From Tindallia sp. MSAO_Bac2 (lineage in GTDB: Bacteria > Bacillota > Clostridia > Peptostreptococcales > Tindalliaceae): a stretch of DNA of 64,000 bases. The notes beneath the pieces were generated by a model that saw only the letters and a program-made list of their open reading frames with translations, did no database searches and had not been told where the DNA came from. The stretch lies in assembly GCA_003838145.1 (NCBI GenBank), contig QYZZ01000047.1, forward strand, positions 1-64,000, read 5' to 3'. Positions 48,301 to 55,260 of this stretch are shown piece by piece (the first letter of the stretch is position 1; each line of letters begins with the position of its first letter). Position numbers and translations under genes: made by a program.

Positions 48301-48395
48301 AAGCTGGTTTTGATTTCTACGAGTTTAAACTGGATAAAGCCACGATTCTTTCAACGTTAAAAAATGCTTTCGAAATGAGAGGTGAAACTGTATGA
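45327..48395 (+). CDS. cheA: Hybrid CheA histidine kinase with two CheW-like domains and C-terminal receiver
   Basis: 1022-residue sensor kinase of a chemosensory array. Hpt domain (about 1-105) with phospho-His47 in RSIHSIKGTAGFFG; a second globular segment and long acidic linker (about 150-330); dimerisation helix pair; HATPase with LIRNAVDHGLESP, DDGAGID and GRGVGMDVV (about 440-590); CheW-like domain (about 595-730); a second, divergent CheW-like domain (about 745-885); and a receiver (about 900-1015) with LSDIQMPVMDG. In ordinary CheA there is one CheW domain and no receiver. TTG start follows GAGGGG. Confidence 0.93.
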   Translation: MIHNEEFINEFIEEAESHLQMVETGLLAMEEGKMNKENINNIFRSIHSIKGTAGFFGLDRIVELAHIMENLLGEVRNEKIQPDSVMVDLLLTGNDQLKAMVDDVFNSHEYDVSKLVESMSNLMEGKEATSNDEAQKKESETTVTSTETHETVLTINSKQREQIEDAKKHGHYLYRVKIGINKDIGAKEISPIRFFKKIQSVGEIVDSYTDISDIKSLDSVMDADVYFSFVFTTVLEKKLLPIALDIEDDTIEELNLDEQLSKELITTLSEDEESSKETEETENDVTEEAEVHFEEEQDEPNQEETLEEVTESQEIQSSASAKKPAAVSTVEDSVRVHVSLLNDLLNLASEMVLGRNQLLRNIEEHRKEISGLDAILQNIDRVTTELQEKVMQTRMQPVGNVFNKMPRVIRDLSKKLGKEVELNIEGSHVELDKSIIESLSDPLTHLIRNAVDHGLESPDKRKKSGKTPSGQVDLKAYHESGYVHIDIVDDGAGIDAEKIKNKALEKGLVSESDLKNMSDQEILQLLMMPGFSTAEKITDVSGRGVGMDVVKTNIEKLGGTIEITTKLGEGTTFRMILPLTLAIIPSLIVEVDEFKFALPQVNLQEMVRLKTGDETKKIEYVHNAQVLRLRGKLLPIVHLGKVLGLESHKIKEINQEIDDITRILVLKVGSKRFGLVVDHIYDEEEILVKPLPKFFKNCQCYSGVTIMGDGKTAMILDPEGIVAKASLRFMDEQTKASEREASAQLNELKEMQNMLIFKCSGEETFGIDLSLVSRVEEINSDSIDHIGNKEYIQHRGEALRVVRPESYLPVTKKDNNPRKLYVIIPKLVKNPIGIIIEKIHDTIMTSIKLNQEDIKGKGLLGSTIINDKIVLLINIYELFEMVSPEEYENQSLKISSNDRTILLAEDTPFFARLTKNYLEWAGYHVISVMNGQEALDALKEKPVDLVLSDIQMPVMDGLELVRNIRKDPDLAALPVVALTSMTSEKDREMGKEAGFDFYEFKLDKATILSTLKNAFEMRGETV

Positions 48396-48826
48396 CTGGA
48401 AAAGCACTGTCATTTTACCTACAAGATAAAATGTTTGGGCTGGATATAAGATTGGTAAAAGAAATAAGTCGTAAAGTTGATTTTAGCGTTGTTCCGGATT
48501 CTGATCCAAATATTGTCGGCTTAATGAATCTTCGTGGTCAGGTTGTTACACTGTTTCATCTTGGAAAAATCCTGGGTCTTGAATCCGATGACCTGGAGCA
48601 GGAAAAAGAATCGGCCTGTATCATCCTGAAAGCATTGCCGAATCAGCCTCATCAAATTGGTTTTTTGATAGACAGAACCGGAGACGTTATTGATATCCAG
48701 GAGGATTGGTGCGAAAAAACACCGGCCAATGTGGAAGAAATAAATGGGGAGTATATTCAGGAAGTTGTCAAATTAAATGAAGAGCTTTTATTAATGTTGG
48801 ATACGGAAGTTGTGTTTGATGCTTAG
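48392..48826 (+). CDS. cheW: CheW coupling protein
   Basis: 144-residue SH3-like scaffold linking CheA to receptors. It has FYLQDKMFGLDIRLVKEI at the start, GLMNLRGQVVTLFHLGKILGLE near residue 48 and GFLIDRTGDVIDI near 87. ATG overlaps the cheA stop (ATGA). No receptor gene lies in the window, so the receptors it couples must be encoded elsewhere. Confidence 0.94.
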   Translation: MTGKALSFYLQDKMFGLDIRLVKEISRKVDFSVVPDSDPNIVGLMNLRGQVVTLFHLGKILGLESDDLEQEKESACIILKALPNQPHQIGFLIDRTGDVIDIQEDWCEKTPANVEEINGEYIQEVVKLNEELLLMLDTEVVFDA

Positions 48827-48856
48827 TTTTATAATATAAATGAATTAGGTGATCTA

Positions 48857-49972
48857 ATGTCAAAACTTAAAGCGTTAGTAGTGGATGATACAATCATATA
48901 TAGGAAAATTTTGACACAGGCTGTAGAAGACACAGGACTTTGTCATGTGGAGAAAACAGCACCAAATGGAGTATTGGCGCTGGAATGGCTTAAACAAAAA
49001 TCCTTTGATGTTGTTTTACTGGATGTTTTTATGCCAGAGTTGGATGGCATTGAAACTCTTAAACGGATTAAAAAGGATTATCCTTCTACAGCCGTAATCA
49101 TGATAAGTGGTGATGGGAACGAAAGTGTTCAGAATACGGTGAAGGCCCTGGAGCTTGGTGCTATGGAATTCATCATGAAGCCCAGCGGAAGCGATCAGGA
49201 TAAGAATATGCAGTCCATCACCAGAACTCTTAAGATACTTTTTGCACAAATACAGATCCATAAATATGAATATGTTAGCGATAAAAAGAAAACGAAACCT
49301 GAGGCCGGTAAAAGAGCTAAACAATCAATCGATGTAAGTCCGGTAAAACCTGCCAGAATACCAATACGAAAAGTAGAAAACTTTGGCACGCCAGATTTAA
49401 TACTGATTGCATCATCAACAGGAGGTCCCATAGCGCTGGAAAAAATATTTACCAAAATCCAGCAGCCGATTAATAAGCCAGTGCTTGTGGTGCAACACAT
49501 GCCACGACATTTCACAAAAGTATTGGCTGAATCACTAAAAAATAAGAGTGGGCTTAATATTGTTGAGGCACAGGATCAGCAGGAAGTTAAATCGAAAGAA
49601 ATTGTAATTGCAGCAGGAGGATTACATATGATTACCGTTTCTGAAAACAATAAAAAGATTCTTAGGCTACTGGATACTCCTATGGTTAACGGCGTCAGAC
49701 CAGCAGCAGATGTTTTGTTTAAAACTATTTCAGAAGAATACAAAGGGCAGCGAATTCTAGTGGTTGTCCTGACAGGGATGGGTAATGACGGGATGCGTGG
49801 AATACAACAACTCAAAAAATCATGTAATGTGCATTGTATTTCTCAAAGTGAGGAAAGCTGTGTTGTTTATGGTATGCCTCGTAGTGTGGAAGAAGCAGGC
49901 TTATCTGATGAAGTGCTTCACCTCGATGATATAGCACAGCAGGTTTTAAAGATAACTGGTAGTGGGAGGTGA
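48857..49972 (+). CDS. cheB: Chemoreceptor methylesterase/deamidase CheB
   Basis: 371 residues: receiver (phospho-Asp56 in DVVLLDVFMP) joined by a basic linker (about 140-170) to the methylesterase domain with the catalytic triad in ASSTGGP (Ser), QHMPRHFT (His) and LTGMGNDGM (Asp). It removes methyl groups added by CheR. The reading frame ends within the ribosome site of cheR. Presence of both CheB and CheR indicates adaptation of methyl-accepting receptors. Confidence 0.95.
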   Translation: MSKLKALVVDDTIIYRKILTQAVEDTGLCHVEKTAPNGVLALEWLKQKSFDVVLLDVFMPELDGIETLKRIKKDYPSTAVIMISGDGNESVQNTVKALELGAMEFIMKPSGSDQDKNMQSITRTLKILFAQIQIHKYEYVSDKKKTKPEAGKRAKQSIDVSPVKPARIPIRKVENFGTPDLILIASSTGGPIALEKIFTKIQQPINKPVLVVQHMPRHFTKVLAESLKNKSGLNIVEAQDQQEVKSKEIVIAAGGLHMITVSENNKKILRLLDTPMVNGVRPAADVLFKTISEEYKGQRILVVVLTGMGNDGMRGIQQLKKSCNVHCISQSEESCVVYGMPRSVEEAGLSDEVLHLDDIAQQVLKITGSGR

Positions 49973-49977
49973 TGCCA

Positions 49978-50823
49978 ATGGTTGCAGCATTGTCAAACAA
50001 GGAATTTAATTTATTTCAAAAATATATTGAGGAACAGTGTGGAATTGCAATTGGAGATGAAAAAGCGTACCTGATAGAAAGCAGGCTGACAAAATTATTA
50101 ATAGAAACCAGGTTGAATACCTTTGAAGAATTATACCAGATGCTTTATCGAAAAAAAGACCCAAAGCTTTCAGAAAAAGTCATTGATGCCATTACCACCA
50201 ACGAAACGCTGTGGTTCCGCGATAAAACACCATGGCTTATCTTGGAAAAAGAGTTACTCCCAACTTATATCGATACAATCCGTAAAACCGGTCAAAAAAT
50301 TAGAATCTGGAGTGCGGCAGCATCATCAGGGCAGGAAGCGTACTCTACAGTAATATCCATTAGTGAGTATCTGAAGAATAATCAGATTAAGGATGTCAGT
50401 CTAAATGATTTTGAAATTATTGGAACAGATATTTCTGCACCGATATTAGAAATTGCCAAAGCTGGGCGATATGACCCCATATCCATTATGCGCGGCCTTG
50501 ATCCAAAGCTAAAAGACAAATATTTTGAAAATGAGGGACGTGTATGGATTTTTAAAGAAGAGTTTAAGAAACATGTTAAATTTCGCAAGTTTAATCTGCA
50601 GGATTCTTTTCATTCAATGGGTAAATTTGATGTGATATTTTGTCGTTATGTTATGATATACTTTTCTCAGGACTTTAAAAGGGAAATGACTAAAAAACTG
50701 GCTCAATCGCTTAAAAAAAATGGTGTTCTTTTTATTGGTAATTCAGAAATATTTCCTGACTATAAAAACTATTTTGATGTCAGACAATTGGATAAAGGTG
50801 TATATTATCAGGTTAAGGGGTGA
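49978..50823 (+). CDS. cheR: Chemoreceptor methyltransferase CheR
   Basis: 281-residue SAM-dependent glutamate methyltransferase. N-terminal helical domain with ESRLTKLL, then TTNETLWFRDKTP, IWSAAASSGQEAYS for SAM binding, GTDISAPILEIAKAGRY and DVIFCRYVMIYFS. ATG at 49978 is seven bases after GGGAGGTG; GTG at 49969 would sit on that site. Overlaps the next gene's leader by a few bases. Confidence 0.94.
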   Translation: MVAALSNKEFNLFQKYIEEQCGIAIGDEKAYLIESRLTKLLIETRLNTFEELYQMLYRKKDPKLSEKVIDAITTNETLWFRDKTPWLILEKELLPTYIDTIRKTGQKIRIWSAAASSGQEAYSTVISISEYLKNNQIKDVSLNDFEIIGTDISAPILEIAKAGRYDPISIMRGLDPKLKDKYFENEGRVWIFKEEFKKHVKFRKFNLQDSFHSMGKFDVIFCRYVMIYFSQDFKREMTKKLAQSLKKNGVLFIGNSEIFPDYKNYFDVRQLDKGVYYQVKG

Positions 50824-50831
50824 ATAAAATA

Positions 50832-51215
50832 ATGAAAATTTTATCTGTAGATGATTCGGCTATTGTGCGAAAAATTATAAGAGGCGCTGTAGAGGTGCTG
50901 AATTATGATTTACTTGAAGCGTCAGATGGGCTTGAAGGTAAAGAAGTACTCCAAAATCATTATGAAGATATTGGGCTTATACTTTTGGATTGGAATATGC
51001 CTGGAATGAACGGAATGGAACTGTTAATGGAAATTAAAAAGGAACCTAAATACAGCAGTATACCAGTTATGATGGTAACTACGGAAAGTGAAAAAGAGAA
51101 TATTGTTAGAGCTATCAAAGCCGGGGCTGTTCATTATGTGGTTAAGCCTTTTACAATGGAAGAACTAATAAAAAAAATACTGGAATGTTTGGGGCAGGGG
51201 GATCAAGATGACTGA
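50832..51215 (+). CDS. CheY-like single-domain response regulator 1
   Basis: 127-residue receiver: acidic pair in SVDDSAIVRKI, phospho-Asp53 in LILLDWNMPG, Thr in MVTTESEKEN, Lys in VVKPFTMEEL. ATG at 50832 is about eleven bases after AAGGGG. With no output domain it should act by binding a partner, probably a non-motor target here because no flagellar gene is nearby. It overlaps the next gene by eight bases. Confidence 0.92.
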   Translation: MKILSVDDSAIVRKIIRGAVEVLNYDLLEASDGLEGKEVLQNHYEDIGLILLDWNMPGMNGMELLMEIKKEPKYSSIPVMMVTTESEKENIVRAIKAGAVHYVVKPFTMEELIKKILECLGQGDQDD

Positions 51216-51699
51216 ACAAGAACAAGCTTATCATCGTGCATTTTCAATAGCTGTATCTGAAGTTATGGGAACCATGACCGGATTTGAAATGGAAGAGGAC
51301 GAAACTTACTCTGATTCGGAAAATGACAGTTGCGATCCAACGGGAAGTGAACCTTGTGAAATTAGTGGGGCTATGGTATTGTTGGGTAAAAAGAATGGTA
51401 TGGCAACTGTGACAATGACACGAATGACAGCATCGGTGCTGGTATCTTATATGACAGGTATTCCATATTATGAGCTGGAAGACAGTGATCTTTTTGATGG
51501 TGTGGCTGAAATGATGAACCTTATGGCTGGTAGAGCAAAAGCATTGCTACGTGAAACCGAGTATTATTTTGAAATTTCACCACCTTTTACCATTGTTGGA
51601 ATTAATCATCATATCGTACATAAAAAACAGGCACAATTAATCCAAAAACGATTTGTTTCCAATGATTTATCATTTATACTGAAAGTATTCCATGTTTAA
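51208..51699 (+). CDS. CheX-like protein 1 (CheC/CheX/FliY phosphatase family)
   Basis: 163-residue protein of the chemotaxis phosphatase fold. Segment DGVAEMMNLMAGRAKALL has the E-x2-N catalytic motif used by CheX/CheC to dephosphorylate CheY. An acidic, Ser-rich insert (about 30-50) includes two Cys. Co-translated with CheY-like regulator 1, its likely partner. Confidence 0.8.
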   Translation: MTEQEQAYHRAFSIAVSEVMGTMTGFEMEEDETYSDSENDSCDPTGSEPCEISGAMVLLGKKNGMATVTMTRMTASVLVSYMTGIPYYELEDSDLFDGVAEMMNLMAGRAKALLRETEYYFEISPPFTIVGINHHIVHKKQAQLIQKRFVSNDLSFILKVFHV

Positions 51700-51743
51700 A
51701 TATCATCATTAAATTCAACTTATTAAATTAGGAGGCGATAATA

Positions 51744-52100
51744 ATGAAAAGAGTATTAATTGTGGATGATTCTCCAATCATTCATAATTTATTAAGGAAA
51801 GTACTGGAAAGAAATGGTTACGAAGTATGTGGCGATGCAAAAAACGGAAAAGAAGGCGTTGATATGTATAAAGATTTAAATCCGGATATTGTCTTTATGG
51901 ATATCACTATGCCGGTAATGGAAGGACTTGATGCAGTTAAGCTGATAAAAGAATTTGATCCTGAAGCAAAAATAATAATGCTTAGTGCCATGGGCGACGA
52001 AGAACTCAAGGAAGAAGCAAAAGGGTTGGGAGTAGACGTTTTTCTGAAAAAACCCTTTGACGATTATAAAATCGTCAGTGCTATCTCAAAAGTAGTATAA
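51744..52100 (+). CDS. cheY: CheY-like response regulator 2
   Basis: 118-residue receiver nearer to classical CheY: LIVDDSPIIHNLL, phospho-Asp53 in VFMDITMPVMEG, SAMGDEE and the Lys in FLKKPFDD. ATG follows AGGAGG. Followed by two CheX-like genes, which probably switch it off. Confidence 0.94.
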   Translation: MKRVLIVDDSPIIHNLLRKVLERNGYEVCGDAKNGKEGVDMYKDLNPDIVFMDITMPVMEGLDAVKLIKEFDPEAKIIMLSAMGDEELKEEAKGLGVDVFLKKPFDDYKIVSAISKVV

Positions 52101-52123
52101 TAAAAACATGAGGAGGAAACTAA

Positions 52124-52603
52124 ATGGATGATCGGTTACGAAAACCTTTTATGGAAAGTACCAAAGATATGATTATGCAAATGGCCTCTGTTGAAATAAA
52201 TGAACAAGGTGAATTTTTAGACCAGACAGAAGACATAAGCTCATATGGAGTTGCAACTCTGGTAACATTCGTTGGAAAGGTAAAAGGAAGATTATTGCTG
52301 GATATGGAACCGGAAGTTGCTTCTGAAATTGTTAAACAGGTTTTAGGCGAGGAACTAAATGATTCCAAAGATGCAACATTTATGGGTATGATTGCCGAAT
52401 TAAATAATATTGTTGGCGGCGATGCGATAACCCGTCTCAATAATGATATGTCCTTTGGGTTACGTCTTGCCTCTCCCGCTGTATTTACAGGAAAAAATGT
52501 TATTATCTCCATTCCTAAGATTCAGTCATCCACCATGGAATGTCAGACGAAATTTGGCAAAATGAGAATCAATATTGCTTTCGAAAGGGGTGGAGAAAAT
52601 TAA
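52124..52603 (+). CDS. CheX-like phosphatase 2
   Basis: 159 residues of the CheX fold. GKVKGRLLLDMEPEVASEIV near residue 47 and MIAELNNIVGGDAITRLN near 88 with the E-x2-N motif. ATG follows AGGAGG. Its stop overlaps the next start as TAATG. Confidence 0.86.
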   Translation: MDDRLRKPFMESTKDMIMQMASVEINEQGEFLDQTEDISSYGVATLVTFVGKVKGRLLLDMEPEVASEIVKQVLGEELNDSKDATFMGMIAELNNIVGGDAITRLNNDMSFGLRLASPAVFTGKNVIISIPKIQSSTMECQTKFGKMRINIAFERGGEN

Positions 52604-53070
52604 TGGATGTTAAATATATTACGCCGTTTTTAGATTCTGTAAAAAACATAATGGAACAATTTGGTTTTGAAAAAGTAGAACGTGGCAGTATTCGAAAGAA
52701 AGACAACATGAATGTAGACATGGATACTATTTCGATTGTTGGCCTGGTAGGTGATGTAAAAGGAAATGTTAGCTATGCTTTTTCTGAAGAAACAGCTAAA
52801 ACCATCATTTCTAAAATGATGATGGGAATGCCGGTGGAAGAGTTGGATGAAATGGCAAGAAGTGCCATGTCTGAATTTGCCAACATGATAACTGGAACTG
52901 CTATTGCGAATCTTTCCGGAATTGAAGAGGTTAATGAGGTAACACCGACCCCACCTTCTATCATTTACGGTAAAGAAATATATATGATCATCACACCAAT
53001 GGAAACCCTTGCTATTGATCTGGAAACAGATGCCGGCAAGATTGAGGTCAATATTGGTCTGGAGATGTAA
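52603..53070 (+). CDS. cheX: CheX-like phosphatase 3
   Basis: 155 residues and the best CheX match of the three: YITPFLDSVKNIM at the start, GDVKGNVSYAFSEETA near residue 48, ARSAMSEFANMITGTAIANL near 85 with E-x2-N, then PPSIIYG. It probably removes phosphate from CheY-like regulator 2 or the CheA receiver. One-base overlap with the previous gene. Confidence 0.9.
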   Translation: MDVKYITPFLDSVKNIMEQFGFEKVERGSIRKKDNMNVDMDTISIVGLVGDVKGNVSYAFSEETAKTIISKMMMGMPVEELDEMARSAMSEFANMITGTAIANLSGIEEVNEVTPTPPSIIYGKEIYMIITPMETLAIDLETDAGKIEVNIGLEM

Positions 53071-53083
53071 GGAGCGCATCGTT

Positions 53084-54229
53084 ATGTATAGAATATTGAT
53101 TGTGGATGACATGCTGGTAAATAGGAAACTTATGAAAAAAGTTTTGAAAGACAGCATTGAAAATGTTTGTTTTTTAGATGCGGAAGATGGGTTTCAGGCT
53201 CTTGAAATTCTGGAACAAGAAGATGTCCACTTAGTAATACTGGATTTAATGATGCCGGGTAAGGATGGATATGAAGTTCTCGAAGAAATGAAACAGCACT
53301 CTCAACACTCGGACATACCCGTAATCGTTAATTCAGCAGTTACGGATATGGAAAGCATTAAAAGGACTCTTGAGTTGGGAGCGATGGATTATTTCACAAA
53401 ACCGATTACTCCTGAACAAATGAAAGTAATTATTCCACTGAAAGCTAATAATGCTTTGAAATTCTATGAACAGAAGAAAGAATTAAAAGAAATTAATTCC
53501 CGAATGAAGAATGAACTTAAAATTGCCAGTTTACTGCAAAGTGCACTTTTTAGAAACAACAAAGATCATGAAAGAATGAATATAACTCAAAAATATATGG
53601 CATGCGATGAACTTGGCGGAGATCTTTTTGACTATGTTGAAATGAATAATCGAAGCTGGTTTATGATTGCAGATATTACAGGTCATGGAGTAGCTGCTTC
53701 TATGGTGGCATCAATGCTAAAAGTGGTGTTCAATCATGCAATAGCTGGCAATGAACAACCCAGTGAAGTGCTTGAGGAAATAAATCTGACATTCTATAAT
53801 CTAATGTCAGATAATACAAGCCTCTGTTTTTCTGTTTTTGTTGGAAAGCTTGAAGATGATACCGTTACATATTCTAATGCGGGACATCCTTATCCTATAT
53901 TAATTCGTAAAGACGGAGCAGAATGGGAACCCCTCAAAGCAAATGGGTATCTCATTGGTCTGTTTAATGATGCGGAGTATGAAGATCATACCACCAGCAT
54001 CTCAAAAGGTGAGGGTATTTTACACTTTACAGACGGACTTTTTGAAAACCCACGGGATCCGGAGGAAAGTAAAAGTCACACAAGTGTCTTGGAGCATGCA
54101 AAGCTGTTGGACAATATAGCCTTAAATAAACCGGAAAATTTCCTTGATCAATTAATGGCATCCTTTGGTAAAACCAATAAAAATCAGCTGGATGATGATA
54201 TAGCTATTATGTATCTGATACGAAAATAG
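53084..54229 (+). CDS. Receiver-PP2C serine phosphatase (RsbU/SpoIIE type)
   Basis: 381 residues: receiver (about 1-125, phospho-Asp54 in LVILDLMMPGKDG, Lys in YFTKPI), a coiled linker (about 130-160) and a PPM/SpoIIE phosphatase domain with DELGGDLFDY near 188, ADITGHGVAASM, HFTDGLFE near 320 and DDDIAIMY at the C-terminus, all metal-binding acids present. ATG follows AAGGAGCG. It should dephosphorylate the STAS protein when its receiver is phosphorylated, tying CheA to the partner switch. Confidence 0.92.
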   Translation: MYRILIVDDMLVNRKLMKKVLKDSIENVCFLDAEDGFQALEILEQEDVHLVILDLMMPGKDGYEVLEEMKQHSQHSDIPVIVNSAVTDMESIKRTLELGAMDYFTKPITPEQMKVIIPLKANNALKFYEQKKELKEINSRMKNELKIASLLQSALFRNNKDHERMNITQKYMACDELGGDLFDYVEMNNRSWFMIADITGHGVAASMVASMLKVVFNHAIAGNEQPSEVLEEINLTFYNLMSDNTSLCFSVFVGKLEDDTVTYSNAGHPYPILIRKDGAEWEPLKANGYLIGLFNDAEYEDHTTSISKGEGILHFTDGLFENPRDPEESKSHTSVLEHAKLLDNIALNKPENFLDQLMASFGKTNKNQLDDDIAIMYLIRK

Positions 54230-54262
54230 TACGAAGTTGATATCCGGAAACAAACATCAAAT

Positions 54263-54298
54263 AAAAAATCAGTCATCAGAAAAGGACTGATTTTTTTG
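54263..54298 (+). terminator. Terminator of the chemosensory cluster
   Basis: Twelve-pair stem AAAAAATCAGTC/GACTGATTTTTT with a ten-base loop and a seven-T run. No other clear terminator lies inside the 43502-54229 cluster. Confidence 0.92.
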
Positions 54299-54371
54299 TT
54301 CCCAAATTCAAACAAAATAAAAGAAATGGCGTAGTATATCATGAAACCTATTATAAATGGAGGAGATTGTC

Positions 54372-54905
54372 ATGGAGAAACGCTTTTACCGATCAAGAGA
54401 AGATAAAAAACTGGCTGGTGTCTGCGGAGGCGTTGCGGAATACTTCGAAGTAGATCCCACTTTAGTTCGTCTCATCTGGGTAGTTTTTACCTTTGCAGGA
54501 GGTGCAGGAGTATTGGCATATATTATTGCTGCCATCATTATGCCGGAAAAACCCTTAAATGCTTCCAAGGCATCCAGCAATAGGGGAACTTATGAAGATG
54601 ACACCTTTATCGAAGTAGTGGAGGAGGACGAAGAAGAAGTTAAGGATGAAGGGTATGGTAAAGAAAAAAAGCAGGAAGATAAGCGAACCAACTTTGAAAA
54701 ACCTGGAGATACCCGAACCCAGGACACCCGAAAAGAATCTCGTGGTGATAACAATAACGTAGCAATAGGTCTGGCACTGGTTGTATTGGGATCGCTCTTT
54801 TTTTTCAGGAATTTTCTTCGAATTCACTGGATCGATTTCAGCTATATTTGGCCGCTGGCACTTATCATCATTGGAGTGTATGTTATTGTAGACCAAAGGA
54901 AGTGA
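54372..54905 (+). CDS. PspC-domain membrane protein
   Basis: 177 residues. N-terminal PspC domain (FYRSREDKKLAGVCGGVAEY, then a helix ending IIAAIIMPEKP), an acidic/charged middle (about 70-120), and a C-terminal pair of helices of the LiaF/DUF5668 kind (LIIIGVYVIVDQRK). Associated with envelope stress in other bacteria. The ATG at 54372 follows GGAGGAG; ATG 54357 lies inside that site. Followed after four bases by a related small protein. Confidence 0.88.
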   Translation: MEKRFYRSREDKKLAGVCGGVAEYFEVDPTLVRLIWVVFTFAGGAGVLAYIIAAIIMPEKPLNASKASSNRGTYEDDTFIEVVEEDEEEVKDEGYGKEKKQEDKRTNFEKPGDTRTQDTRKESRGDNNNVAIGLALVVLGSLFFFRNFLRIHWIDFSYIWPLALIIIGVYVIVDQRK

Positions 54906-54909
54906 TCGT

Positions 54910-55173
54910 ATGAAAAATAGAGACTACACGCCCGGGTTTATTCTTATTGGACTTGGTATCCTGTTTCTTTTAAGAAATTTTGGTTTTATCAGCTTTAGAT
55001 ATCTGTTTCAATTCTGGCCTGTTATGCTTATAATTGCTGGCATTAACCTGATTTTTGAAAAATATCCATATGTTTCCGTTATTACCTGGACTCTTTTTTT
55101 TGTGATAATTATCACTTTAGGAATAATGATAGAACATGGAACCTATATGCCGATGATTCCGTTTCCGTTTTGA
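54910..55173 (+). CDS. Small membrane protein, LiaF/DUF5668-like
   Basis: 87 residues with three hydrophobic segments. YTPGFILIGLGILFLLRNFG and FWPVMLIIAGINLIFE match the C-terminal helices of the preceding PspC protein, so the two may form one complex. Operon with it, then a bidirectional terminator. Confidence 0.85.
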   Translation: MKNRDYTPGFILIGLGILFLLRNFGFISFRYLFQFWPVMLIIAGINLIFEKYPYVSVITWTLFFVIIITLGIMIEHGTYMPMIPFPF

Positions 55174-55197
55174 AGGCTGTTTGAGAAGTTTTGATAT

Positions 55198-55240
55198 AAA
55201 GAAAGACAAGGCCATTTTTTAATAGGCCTTGTCTTTCTTT
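55198..55240. terminator. Bidirectional terminator
   Basis: Sixteen-base perfect stem AAAGAAAGACAAGGCC/GGCCTTGTCTTTCTTT with an eleven-base loop. It serves the two convergent transcripts on either side. Confidence 0.9.
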
Positions 55241-55260
55241 GAGATAGGTTAAATATTAAT

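Noticed and set aside
52630-53157. 175-codon minus-strand frame across CheX-like gene 3
   Set aside because: No start signal or family match; shadow of the coding strand.
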